Under the pieces are notes generated by a model. That model searched no databases and was not told the origin of the DNA. It worked only from the letters and a program-made list of their open reading frames with translations. Below are positions 36,697 through 43,482 of a stretch of DNA of 55,883 bases, piece after piece. The position numbers and the translations under genes are program-made. The stretch comes from a virus. The DNA is taken from the IMG/VR virus record IMGVR_UViG_3300020439_001829, positions 1 through 55,883 of that record. The stretch is one strand, 5' to 3'. Position 1 is the first letter of the stretch; each line of letters begins with the position of its first letter.

Positions 36697-37777
36697 CTGT
36701 GAATTCTACATCATCAATACCAAGTTTCTCTTTGTATTTTAATATAACCTTATCACAAATGATTTCATATACATACTCTCTTAACTCGTCATTTTCAGTA
36801 ATTAAATCTTCCCAATCTTTTGATAGGAACTTATGGTCTTTACCATTCTGGTCTGTAAGAGTGTACCATGCACCACCTGTCTTTACTAACTTGTGTTCTT
36901 TCAACACAGTCAACCATGCACCATAGTTATCAATACCTCTATCGAAGTACATATCATAATCTGCATGTCGTAAAGGTGGGCCTAAACGATTCTTAACAAT
37001 CTGTGCTCTACATTTCATACCCAATACATTTTTACCTGTATCTTTTATCTGTCCCATGTTCTTTAATCGAATACGAGTAGATGCGTGAAATGGTAATGCC
37101 TTTCCACCACTTGTTGTCCAAGGGTCTCCAAACATCACACCTAATTTTTGTCTTAACTGATTAGTAAACACTAATGCAACTTTTTGTCTACCAATCATTT
37201 GAGTAATCTTTCTCATTGCCTTTGATATAATGATTGCCTTTGCAGTTGCCCAACCATCTTTATCAAAATCAGCTTCTAACTCTACTTTCGTAGTAGCAGC
37301 AGCAAGTGAATCTACAAGAATAGTTACTAACCTATCTTTATCTGATTCTCTTACTTTAGTTACGATTTCTTCAATCGCTTCAAAGATATCTTCTACAGTC
37401 TCTAAATGTAGATACAACATCTTACTCATATCAATTCCAATCACATCCATGAACTCTTGAGAAACAGAAGTCTCAGTATCTATGTATACTGCAACTCCAC
37501 CTTTCTTTTGAGTTTCTGCAAGGATATGAGCACCAAGTAGAGATTTTCCACTTGATTCTAAACCATTGATTTCAGTAATTCTACCAACTGCAATACCACC
37601 ATTAGGTTTATTTGATATTGCCAAATCTAACATAGAACTACCTGTGGATATAAAATCCTTAATATCAGTAGGTGTTGAATCACTTCCGTCAAGAAAGTAT
37701 GCAACTTTTGTATCTTTGAACTTTTTATTTAAACTATCGGCCAGAGTATCGGCCAACACATCGTTTACTGATGCCAT
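36677..37777 (-). CDS. uvsX: RecA-like recombinase (UvsX)
   Basis: A 366-residue protein. GLESSGKS (72-79) is Walker A, GGVAVYIDTETSVS the E-containing strand, VTILVDSLAAATTK Walker B, and VALVFTNQLRQKLGVMFGDP the loop 2 region. GKALPFHASTRIRL follows as in RecA and UvsX. It promotes strand exchange for recombination-dependent replication. It lies directly downstream of the gp32-like gene, with a hairpin between them, and overlaps the exonuclease gene by 20 nt. Confidence 0.93.
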   Translation of the reverse strand: MASVNDVLADTLADSLNKKFKDTKVAYFLDGSDSTPTDIKDFISTGSSMLDLAISNKPNGGIAVGRITEINGLESSGKSLLGAHILAETQKKGGVAVYIDTETSVSQEFMDVIGIDMSKMLYLHLETVEDIFEAIEEIVTKVRESDKDRLVTILVDSLAAATTKVELEADFDKDGWATAKAIIISKAMRKITQMIGRQKVALVFTNQLRQKLGVMFGDPWTTSGGKALPFHASTRIRLKNMGQIKDTGKNVLGMKCRAQIVKNRLGPPLRHADYDMYFDRGIDNYGAWLTVLKEHKLVKTGGAWYTLTDQNGKDHKFLSKDWEDLITENDELREYVYEIICDKVILKYKEKLGIDDVEFTDEVLGD

Positions 37778-37797
37778 CCTAATCTCCTAAGTTAATA

Positions 37798-37824
37798 ATG
37801 GGAGCCACAATATATGACTCCCAT
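37798..37824 (-). terminator. hairpin between gp32 and uvsX genes
   Basis: ATGGGAG and CTCCCAT form a 7-bp stem around a 13-nt loop, 14 nt after the gp32 stop. It is followed on the minus strand by TATTAA rather than a U run. It may attenuate read-through so that gp32 is made in larger amounts than UvsX. Confidence 0.5.
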
Positions 37825-37838
37825 ATATTTGTTATTAT

Positions 37839-38594
37839 CTACGAATTGAATAATTCATCAAAGGCATCACCAGTATTACTTACTGATTTTGCACTTGAGA
37901 TTTCTGAAGCAGAAACACTTTCAGTTTCTTCCTCTTTAGATTCCTCTTCGTTTGGATTTAACCATTCATTCAGAACTTCTGTCAAGTCTTCATAAGATAG
38001 TTCTTGATAGATTTCCTTAATGTCTTGTTGAGTTTTAACTCTTTCAAGAACTTCAGGTTCATCTGAAATAGGTGTTTGATTAGGTTTTACACGAATGTTA
38101 GTTTTTGGAAAACTAGCACCACTTTCTTCAGCAGTGATAAATTCTACAACTACATCTCTTCCATTGACTGGGTCTGTGATATCACCATAGTCTGGGTCTG
38201 CGATAATTGATAATAGTTCTTGATAAACTGTTTTACCAAAGCCCCAAAACTTAACACCTTGAGATTCTTCTCCTCTAACTACTACTGGAGCAAAAGTTCT
38301 CATTTTTGCCTCAAGTTTTCTTGACAACTGATAATCTTCTTTACTACCTGAACCTTTTAGTTTTTGAGCAAACTCTTCGATAGGGTCTGGTCTACCAAAA
38401 GATATTGGTGATAAATAAGAACGGTTGTTCAAATTGTAGTGAAAGAATAATTCAATAAAAGGATTATCTTTATTGAAAGCGTAAGGAACGATTCGAATCT
38501 GAGTTTTACCTGGTTGTGGTTTCCAAAGACTGGAAGTACGATTGTTTGTGGTCTGTAACTGATTTAATCGTTTTTTAATTGCGTTTAAGTCCAT
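37839..38594 (-). CDS. 32: single-stranded DNA-binding protein (T4 gp32-like)
   Basis: A 251-residue protein. The N-terminal MDLNAIKKRLNQLQ matches the basic N-domain of gp32 in T4-like marine phages, SLWKPQPGKTQIRIVPY begins the OB-fold core, and KFWGFGKTVYQELLSI is the typical late core strand and helix. The tail is acidic (NEEESKEEETES) and ends DAFDELFNS, as in gp32 partner-binding tails. The zinc Cys/His set of T4 gp32 is not seen. ATG follows GAGGAG. Confidence 0.88.
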   Translation of the reverse strand: MDLNAIKKRLNQLQTTNNRTSSLWKPQPGKTQIRIVPYAFNKDNPFIELFFHYNLNNRSYLSPISFGRPDPIEEFAQKLKGSGSKEDYQLSRKLEAKMRTFAPVVVRGEESQGVKFWGFGKTVYQELLSIIADPDYGDITDPVNGRDVVVEFITAEESGASFPKTNIRVKPNQTPISDEPEVLERVKTQQDIKEIYQELSYEDLTEVLNEWLNPNEEESKEEETESVSASEISSAKSVSNTGDAFDELFNS

Positions 38595-38712
38595 TATTAA
38601 CTCCTCATTGTTTATGTTTATTTGTCATTTATTATTGGTATCATTTCTCGATACAGTAATAAGTATAACCTTTGTTAGTAAAAATGTAATCTTTTTTCAT
38701 TATTTTAAAAAT
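38595..38712 (-). promoter_or_regulatory. leader region of the gp32-like gene
   Basis: This 118-nt AT-rich stretch separates the terminator at 38713-38780 from the gp32-like start. On the minus strand it contains GGTTATACTTATTACTG, a possible -10 region, and ends in a GAGGAG ribosome site. Because a terminator lies directly upstream, an own promoter for the gp32-like gene is expected here; the -35 box is not clear. Confidence 0.45.
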
Positions 38713-38780
38713 AAAAAATGGCCATCTTGTTTTTAAGTTTGTAAGTATAGTGGAAACTAAAAATCGTGTGGCCATTTTTT
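38713..38780 (-). terminator. long hairpin terminator closing the RNA candidate
   Basis: On the minus strand AAAAAATGGCCA (38769-38780) pairs with TGGCCATTTTTT (38713-38724), a 12-bp perfect outer stem ending in six T, followed by more T. Inner segments (GATTTTTAGTTT and AAACTTAAAAAC) also pair. It is the best rho-independent terminator in the window and is probably active in both directions. Confidence 0.8.
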
Positions 38781-39215
38781 AAATATTTAAATTGGAAATC
38801 TTGGGGATGTGAGATTAACGATTACTCACAACTTGAAGCTCTGATTTATTATACCTTGTACCTAACATCTTTCAGTTACGAAAGTGATTCTCAGAATGGT
38901 TAGTTCCATTGAATCGAGTACAACCTCTATGCCATTGCCTTAACTCTCAGAGTTTAGTTTAATTCAGCCATAAAGTGGGATTTCAGTTTTACCCTTACCC
39001 ACAACAAGGTCAACAGAATCGTTCTGTTATTTTTTCTTCAAGTACATTAGATTATTGATGTCTCAACTACCGAAATGATTTACACCTAAGTAGGTTCACC
39101 ACGAACTAATCATGGATTGCTTTATGGGCTTCCGAAGTGTACCCATTATTCAGCCAATCCCATACAGAGTTAATTACTCTCTGTACTTTCCGATTTCTCA
39201 ATTGTCAAAGAACTT
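38713..39215 (-). ncRNA. candidate large structured non-coding RNA (about 0.5 kb)
   Basis: No reading frame of useful length exists here, and the base composition is less AT-rich than other intergenic DNA. On the minus strand at least ten stems can be drawn. ACAGAG/CTCTGT lies at 39184-39164, GGATTG/CAATCC at 39160-39114 enclosing ATGGG/CCCAT with a CTTCGGAAG tip, and ATGATT/AATCAT at 39113-39075 enclosing ACCT/AGGT. AACAGAA/TTCTGTT lies at 39028-39012, GTGGG/CCCAC at 39002-38975 and AACTC/GAGTT at 38954-38942. TTGTAC/GTACAA (38923-38856) encloses GATTCAATGG/CCATT..GAATC and CTTTC/GAAAG; GTGAG/CTCAC lies at 38829-38809. A loop CTAAC (in 38910-38895) can pair with GTTAG (38866-38862) as a pseudoknot. 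An AT promoter-like element lies upstream and a strong terminator ends it. The class is not recognised. Confidence 0.7.
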
Positions 39216-39221
39216 AATCTT

Positions 39222-39242
39222 ACATATATATATATGTATATA
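39222..39242 (-). promoter_or_regulatory. AT-rich palindrome before the RNA candidate
   Basis: ACATATATATATATGT (39222-39237) is a perfect 16-nt palindrome that runs into TATATA. It lies a few nucleotides upstream of where the structured RNA candidate begins and could be its promoter or an operator. The same type of element occurs at 12433, 26472 and 41015. Confidence 0.45.
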
Positions 39243-39249
39243 AATTCCC

Positions 39250-39273
39250 AAAATGTAATTTATTTTACATTTT
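39250..39273 (-). terminator. hairpin at the end of the GHKL gene
   Basis: AAAATGTAA and TTACATTTT form a 9-bp stem around six nucleotides and include the stop codon of the GHKL gene. The last T run gives a terminator-like end on the minus strand. The 17-nt half AAAATGTAATTTATTTT recurs at 41045, at the end of the next gene upstream. Confidence 0.55.
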
Positions 39274-40923
39274 TTTCATTTTTTTTGTTTGATTCTTCTT
39301 TGCTACTTCTTGAACTTTATTTTCATCAATTTGTAACTTTGAAAAATCAACACAAACGAATTCAGTATCGAACTCTTTATTCCATGCTTTGAATTCGTTG
39401 TTGACACTGTCTTTAAATCCACGAGCCACTACTACAATCCTATCGACTTTACCACCTCTATTCATGTAGTATCTAGCAACTTGTGAAATCACTGCAGTAT
39501 CTGCTATCTCATCTTTGATTTCTACTAATGCAACATAATTATCATCATCTTCATAAGTGAAATCAGGTATTGATGAAATATTTTGCTTTTCATGTGATTG
39601 GTTTTCTTCAATATCTTCTACTGAGATATCTTTACCATAAACCAACTTACGAAATGCATCACCTACAATATCATCGATTCTCATCTGTTCATCAAACGCA
39701 TCATGCCATTGTGTTTCCTTGACATCTGATGGTTCAAATCCCTTATGAGTTTCAACCCATGGCTTGATTTGTCTTTTCAACTCATCCTGCCATGCCTTAT
39801 CGAATCCATTCTTTGTAGTGTTTGTTGGAATAACATAATCTTTAGGTACATCTATCTCAACAAATAAACCATTGAGATGTGCCAATCCACCATCTCTCTC
39901 TGATTTCTTTAATTGAATAGTTCCTAACAAAATATCATTCTGATAAACATACAAAGTAGGTATTGCAGATGGTGCGTACTTTCTTGTAATCAGATTACGA
40001 TTTCCTAATGATGTAGTAATCTCTTGTTCAATTGCAGAAAGGTGTCTACCGAACTTTACATCAAAATCGGTAGTCTTTGGAACTAATTGATTATCATCAA
40101 GATAATCTTCATAACCCCACTTTGTTATAACATTCCAAGTGTTATTCTGAGTATCCTCATAACCAACACCAGGTTGTTTCCAAGAATCATCTTGGACATC
40201 TCTATTGTTTAAAAAGAATTCTGCTGGTTGCAATATTCTTTCTAAAGTTTTATTTGATTTGTGTAGTCTCCAAGTAATCTTTACTCTACCACTCTTTAAC
40301 AGACGATTATATCTTGCCTGCATTGAACGATACCAAGTATTCTTAGTAGGATTCCACCACTCTTTAACGAACTTGGATGTGTTTACATTTGTAATCTCAA
40401 CCATAGTTCCATGTGTTGAATTTACAGGTGATAACTCATATTGGAATTGTTCCTCTGTTAAATCAACATCTTCCATTCTTGGAACTTCTCCATCATTATA
40501 AACAACAGAAGATTCGAATCCATCATTTAATCCAATCTCATTGGTAACCACTCTACCTGGTTCACCAAGATAATTAGTAAACTGATTGTATCCTAATCCC
40601 CATCTTGAAGTTCCACCATTTACAATCTTAGTTTTAGAATCTACCGCAGTAGTTACATATAACTTAGTTGCAACAGTATCTTTACTCATACCGATACCAT
40701 TATCATATATCTTAATAGTATCTGGCATTGTAGTTCCATTAGGTGCAAAGAATTCAATCACTACCTCTCTGACATGGTCTTCAGGTAATCTTGGGTCATC
40801 TAATCCAATGAAACAATTATCGACAGCATCTTCAAGGGCATTATATGCAGCTCCATATCCTGCTCCTTTAAATGATTTATAGACATCTGATGTGATAACC
40901 AGATTCTTTTTGTTGATAGCCAT
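39265..40923 (-). CDS. GHKL ATPase with C-terminal PD-(D/E)XK-like motif
   Basis: A 552-residue protein with a strong AGGAGG ribosome site. The GHKL fold is shown by Glu31, Asp35 and Asn36 (ALEDAVDNC), D74NGIGM79, the glycine loop TSRWGLGYNQ (about 105-114) and HGTMVEITN. A transducer-like middle domain follows (about 200-380). At the C-terminus PDF (453-455) and VEIK (467-470) with a downstream ISQVARYY helix give a PD-(D/E)XK nuclease pattern. It resembles MORC- or MutL-type ATPases more than topoisomerases. A DNA-binding, ATP-gated nuclease is a reasonable guess; no known gene matches. Confidence 0.75.
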   Translation of the reverse strand: MAINKKNLVITSDVYKSFKGAGYGAAYNALEDAVDNCFIGLDDPRLPEDHVREVVIEFFAPNGTTMPDTIKIYDNGIGMSKDTVATKLYVTTAVDSKTKIVNGGTSRWGLGYNQFTNYLGEPGRVVTNEIGLNDGFESSVVYNDGEVPRMEDVDLTEEQFQYELSPVNSTHGTMVEITNVNTSKFVKEWWNPTKNTWYRSMQARYNRLLKSGRVKITWRLHKSNKTLERILQPAEFFLNNRDVQDDSWKQPGVGYEDTQNNTWNVITKWGYEDYLDDNQLVPKTTDFDVKFGRHLSAIEQEITTSLGNRNLITRKYAPSAIPTLYVYQNDILLGTIQLKKSERDGGLAHLNGLFVEIDVPKDYVIPTNTTKNGFDKAWQDELKRQIKPWVETHKGFEPSDVKETQWHDAFDEQMRIDDIVGDAFRKLVYGKDISVEDIEENQSHEKQNISSIPDFTYEDDDNYVALVEIKDEIADTAVISQVARYYMNRGGKVDRIVVVARGFKDSVNNEFKAWNKEFDTEFVCVDFSKLQIDENKVQEVAKKNQTKKMKKM

Positions 40924-40946
40924 TTGGCCTCCTATAGTTAATTGTA

Positions 40947-41006
40947 TTGAATATCATACATCAATACATTTGTTCAAATTAGATATTGTTGAATATCATA
41001 CATCAA
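40947..41006. repeat. 18-nt direct repeat, two copies
   Basis: TTGAATATCATACATCAA occurs at 40947-40964 and 40989-41006, 42 nt apart from start to start. A partial third copy (AATATCATATA) follows at 41009. The copies lie between the GHKL start and the AT element at 41015, within the leader of the GHKL gene. They could be operator or origin-type binding sites. Confidence 0.7.
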
Positions 41007-41014
41007 CCAATATC

Positions 41015-41030
41015 ATATATACATATATAT
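41015..41030 (-). promoter_or_regulatory. AT-rich element before the GHKL gene
   Basis: ATATATACATATATAT lies directly upstream (minus strand) of the 18-nt repeats. On its plus-strand right side CAGAT and ATCTG form a small hairpin that follows the upstream gene. The arrangement is hairpin, AT element, repeats, gene. It probably holds the GHKL promoter. Confidence 0.45.
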
Positions 41031-41054
41031 CAGATAAAAATCTGAAAATGTAAT

Positions 41055-41549
41055 TTATTTTTCAATCGATGGTAATTTCTGCTCTACTTTTACATCATGA
41101 ATACCACGCGATTCACATCGTGTTTTAAATCTTTTGTACATTTGATTCAATGCCATCTTCTGTTTTTTACTCAACATACCATTGAACCTTAATTGTTTTT
41201 CAATTGAATCTAAAAATTCTGTACTCCTACCTACATAACCTGGTTGATAACCACAACCACTTAATAAAGTTCTGATAAGATTTAGTTTGTAAGTACCATC
41301 TTCAATATTTTCTAATTTCTTGTACTTATCTAACTTGTTCTCACTCTTCTGCCAATCTACATATTTTTGAATAATCTTATCCATAGAGATTTCCATCTTA
41401 GGTGTAATCTTTCTTTTACCGAATGCAGTATACATCGATATAGTAAATTCTCGTACACTATCTGGTTGATAGTATCTATGGTCATTTAAAATGTGGTTAA
41501 GTTGTCGTCTGGTTTTATTCAAACGATTTGGAAAGTCTACTCTACTCAT
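41055..41549 (-). CDS. hypothetical protein
   Basis: A 164-residue, basic, mostly helical protein (KKQKMALNQMYKRFKTRCE near the C-terminus; GCGYQPGYVGRSTEFL in the middle). No domain is recognised and there is no signal peptide. It overlaps the small gene upstream by 4 nt and ends the run of small genes that starts at 42.1 kb. Binding of nucleic acid is possible from its charge. Confidence 0.6.
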   Translation of the reverse strand: MSRVDFPNRLNKTRRQLNHILNDHRYYQPDSVREFTISMYTAFGKRKITPKMEISMDKIIQKYVDWQKSENKLDKYKKLENIEDGTYKLNLIRTLLSGCGYQPGYVGRSTEFLDSIEKQLRFNGMLSKKQKMALNQMYKRFKTRCESRGIHDVKVEQKLPSIEK

Positions 41550-41740
41550 AGAATGGTATGTCCCCTCTTGTTAATCTTTTCTACTTTAATTAATAAATCT
41601 TGTACTAAATTTTGAGCCTCATCCATGTAGTATAAACCATCAGAGTTTGCCTGATATTCAGGTGTAGTATTATACGCGTTCGTACACGAATCGTGTATAT
41701 TTCTTAGTTTATCTACTATTTCTTGTAATGTTAATTTCAT
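41546..41740 (-). CDS. small hypothetical protein
   Basis: A 64-residue protein, MKLTLQEIVDKLRNIHDS at the start and helical throughout. It begins one nucleotide inside the stop of the 53-residue gene upstream (TAATG) and ends overlapping the next gene by 4 nt. This chain of overlaps supports translation. Function is unknown. Confidence 0.6.
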   Translation of the reverse strand: MKLTLQEIVDKLRNIHDSCTNAYNTTPEYQANSDGLYYMDEAQNLVQDLLIKVEKINKRGHTIL

Positions 41741-41901
41741 TATGCTACTCCAAAATTATTTGTTAATAAACAAGCCTCCATCATTGTAATATTTGGTTTT
41801 TCATTTATCACCCAATCTTCGATGAAATCAATCATCAATAATACTGTATCAGGTGATATATGATACATTAAATCCCAATACGGGTCATTAGAACTCGTCA
41901 T
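41740..41901 (-). CDS. small hypothetical protein (53 aa)
   Basis: A 53-residue frame begins with ATG at 41901 inside the end of the upstream gene and stops at TAA sharing one base with the next ATG. It fills an otherwise empty gap exactly. The product has a hydrophobic helix (DTVLLMIDFIEDW) and the motif ITMMEACLLTNNFGVA. Coupled starts on both sides make it likely to be real. Confidence 0.6.
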   Translation of the reverse strand: MTSSNDPYWDLMYHISPDTVLLMIDFIEDWVINEKPNITMMEACLLTNNFGVA

Positions 41902-42088
41902 ATATTCCATCCATCAAATCCTCGAACTCATCTACTGGATTACCACCAAACATATCATCCAAATTATCAAAATCTGAATTCTTCAAACCCATATCTTCAA
42001 GGGCCTTTACTTTTACCCCATACCCAACATCGGTTTTAGAAACTCGTTTCTTGTTAGTTTTTTTAACTACTTTGTTGTTTGTTTTCAC
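41888..42088 (-). CDS. small hypothetical protein
   Basis: A 66-residue protein with a strongly basic first part (KTNNKVVKKTNKKRVSK) and an acidic second part (DFDNLDDMFGG, VDEFEDLMDG). The promoter at 42123-42152 lies just upstream, so it opens the small-gene run 42.1-41.1 kb. The charge split suggests a partner-binding or DNA-mimic-like tail, but no family is recognised. Confidence 0.6.
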   Translation of the reverse strand: MKTNNKVVKKTNKKRVSKTDVGYGVKVKALEDMGLKNSDFDNLDDMFGGNPVDEFEDLMDGIYDEF

Positions 42089-42122
42089 GAAACACTCCTA
42101 TTCTTATTAAAAATCATATCTA

Positions 42123-42152
42123 AATATAAGGCCAAAATATAATACGAGTCAA
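42123..42152 (-). promoter_or_regulatory. sigma70-like promoter (TTGACT-18-TATATT)
   Basis: TTGACT (42147-42152) and TATATT (42123-42128) are separated by 18 nt on the minus strand. The TTTTGGCCTTATATT core is identical to the promoter at 14570. It faces the gene starting at 42088 and partly precedes the end of the 30-residue frame at 42161. Confidence 0.7.
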
Positions 42153-42160
42153 GTACTTTT

Positions 42161-42253
42161 TTACTTTTTTTCCAACTTTATTATACATGGTATACACAAA
42201 TCTGGATAAAATATAGTTCCAACGAACTCTGTAGTTTTACAATGTGTACACAT
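42161..42253 (-). CDS. 30-residue protein with two CxxC pairs
   Basis: A short frame starts with ATG at 42253, four nucleotides after the stop of the gene upstream, and ends at TAA 42161. Its product has Cys at residues 2, 5, 20 and 23 (MCTHC and CIPC), the spacing of a tiny zinc ribbon. The ribosome site is weak, so translation is plausible but not certain. The promoter for the next gene follows at once. Confidence 0.5.
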   Translation of the reverse strand: MCTHCKTTEFVGTIFYPDLCIPCIIKLEKK

Positions 42254-42257
42254 TTTC

Positions 42258-42482
42258 TTAGCCACTTCTTTCTACTTTATCAATCATAACATCATTTACT
42301 GAATATGGTCTTTCAGAAAACTGAAAGTTCTTGTTGATAGCTTTTGGTATTTGTGAAGCCACCTCATTTGCAAACCATTCAGCATCTTTGTTTTCATTGT
42401 TTAGAGATTTTTCACCATAACCTTGGTCTGGTACATATATCTCAATACAAGCATTTACATAATATCTTACATCTTTAGCCAT
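42258..42482 (-). CDS. small hypothetical protein
   Basis: A 74-residue protein: VRYYVNACIEIYVPDQGYG at the start, then an acidic middle and QFSERPYSVNDVMIDKVE near the end. The strand-rich pattern looks like a small alpha/beta domain. It overlaps the upstream 90-residue gene by 8 nt. No family is recognised. Confidence 0.6.
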   Translation of the reverse strand: MAKDVRYYVNACIEIYVPDQGYGEKSLNNENKDAEWFANEVASQIPKAINKNFQFSERPYSVNDVMIDKVERSG

Positions 42483-42747
42483 TGTGTTTACTCCTTACAT
42501 ATAATACATAATTTTGTAGATTAAAATTGTGGTCATCACCTAATGTTCTTACCTCATCATAAGTTAAGTAATAACCCTCTACATTATCGTAGACTGTTTC
42601 TTCAGTAGGATTGTGTACAAACTCACCTACATTGTTCATATTTAAAAACCCAACTATACAACCTATCATATAGTTGTCAAAATTTCTCTGAGCTTCATTC
42701 ATCTCAGTTTGTTGTTGTTCCGTCATCATATAATCATAATATTCCAT
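42475..42747 (-). CDS. small acidic hypothetical protein
   Basis: A 90-residue acidic protein (DYMMTEQQQTEMNEAQRNFD; GFLNMNNVGEFVHNPTEE). It lies directly below the best sigma70-like promoter of the window (42781-42809) and behind an AAAGGATGAATT ribosome region. No domain is recognised. Small, strongly expressed phage genes of this type often interfere with host functions, which is only an inference here. Confidence 0.6.
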   Translation of the reverse strand: MEYYDYMMTEQQQTEMNEAQRNFDNYMIGCIVGFLNMNNVGEFVHNPTEETVYDNVEGYYLTYDEVRTLGDDHNFNLQNYVLYVRSKHNG

Positions 42748-42780
42748 AATTCATCCTTTTTATCAATTAACTTACACTAT

Positions 42781-42809
42781 AATATAACACTTTTTGAAAC
42801 CAATGTCAA
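42781..42809 (-). promoter_or_regulatory. strong sigma70-like promoter (TTGACA-17-TATATT)
   Basis: On the minus strand TTGACA (42804-42809) matches the -35 consensus fully and TATATT (42781-42786) differs from TATAAT by one base, with the ideal 17-nt spacer. An A/T tract flanks it upstream. It faces the gene starting at 42747. Confidence 0.8.
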
Positions 42810-42827
42810 GTGTTTTTTTCATTTTTT

Positions 42828-43160
42828 TTAAATAATTGTGTTCTCCAATTCTGCCCACATTAATATAGAACTTAATAACTTCTCATCATGTTCTGTCCAA
42901 ATCTCTTTATTGTTTTCCCAATAAACTTCACCACTATTGTGGTCATAGATATAGTCAACATCTAAATCATGAGTTTCCCTATCGTAATGCCACACTATTG
43001 ATAAATCAGTAATACTATCAACTATATGAGTTTTCATCCATTCATTGAAAACATTACACTCTAACATTAAACCAATAAGTGTAGTTTCCCTAACACCAGG
43101 TCCAACTTCTTCAACACCTATTTTGTGATGTGCTGAGTAAATCGTTTCTTGTAAATTCAT
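42828..43160 (-). CDS. hypothetical protein
   Basis: A 110-residue acidic protein. GVEEVGPGVRETTLIGLML, DLSIVWHYDRETHDLDVDY and SGEVYWENNKEIW suggest a compact alpha/beta fold. An AAAGGA ribosome site lies before the ATG, and a weaker promoter lies at 43188. No family is recognised. Confidence 0.6.
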   Translation of the reverse strand: MNLQETIYSAHHKIGVEEVGPGVRETTLIGLMLECNVFNEWMKTHIVDSITDLSIVWHYDRETHDLDVDYIYDHNSGEVYWENNKEIWTEHDEKLLSSILMWAELENTII

Positions 43161-43187
43161 AATTTTTATCCTTTATCTTACCCCTAA

Positions 43188-43216
43188 AGATAAGTATAAA
43201 AGCCAATACGAGTCAA
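43188..43216 (-). promoter_or_regulatory. possible promoter (TTGACT-17-TTATCT)
   Basis: TTGACT lies at 43211-43216 and TTATCT at 43188-43193 on the minus strand, 17 nt apart; a better -10 (TATACT) is only 12 nt away. The segment TTGACTCGTATT is identical to that in the promoter at 42123. It would serve the gene starting at 43160. Confidence 0.5.
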
Positions 43217-43482
43217 GGTTTTTTTTTATTTTTTTTCATTGATTTTCTGTAGTATAGATATTTCAGAATTTCGTACTTGGCCTCGGAACCACGAACTCCT
43301 GCTACAGGTGTGATTTGTTCTACTTCATAGTAGACATCAGTAACCTCTTGGATTTCTTCCCATTCATAATTATCCCAAAGATTGTCAAGGTCAAGAGACA
43401 AAGTATCCTCTACCTCTTGACCAGTCAATCTACTGAGTGAGAAGAGTAGGTAATTCAGATAAATAAAATGTCGTAGAATCAT
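43213..43482 (-). CDS. small hypothetical protein downstream of the pilin gene
   Basis: I set the start at the ATG at 43482, which gives 89 residues and a 53-nt overlap with the pilin gene; a later TTG near 43425 is possible. From the overlap end the protein is acidic (LSLDLDNLWDNYEWEEIQEV) and closes with a basic tail (KSMKKNKKK). The first residues are hydrophobic (HFIYLNYLLFSL) and could anchor it in the membrane. It may belong with the pilin genes. Confidence 0.45.
   Translation of the reverse strand: MILRHFIYLNYLLFSLSRLTGQEVEDTLSLDLDNLWDNYEWEEIQEVTDVYYEVEQITPVAGVRGSEAKYEILKYLYYRKSMKKNKKKP

Noticed and set aside
38781-39215. Group I intron or tmRNA in the structured interval
   Set aside because: No convincing P, Q, R or S core elements, no interrupted gene on either side, and no tRNA-like end with CCA were seen; an independent RNA fits better.
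39265-40923. Type II topoisomerase subunit (T4 gp39-like)
   Set aside because: The GHKL motifs fit, but the C-terminal region lacks TOPRIM features and instead has a PD-x-EIK pattern.
40947-41006. CRISPR array
   Set aside because: There are only two exact repeat copies of 18 nt with a 24-nt gap, no further spacers and no cas genes; the Cas4-like nuclease at 13.3 kb is of the phage recombination type and far away.
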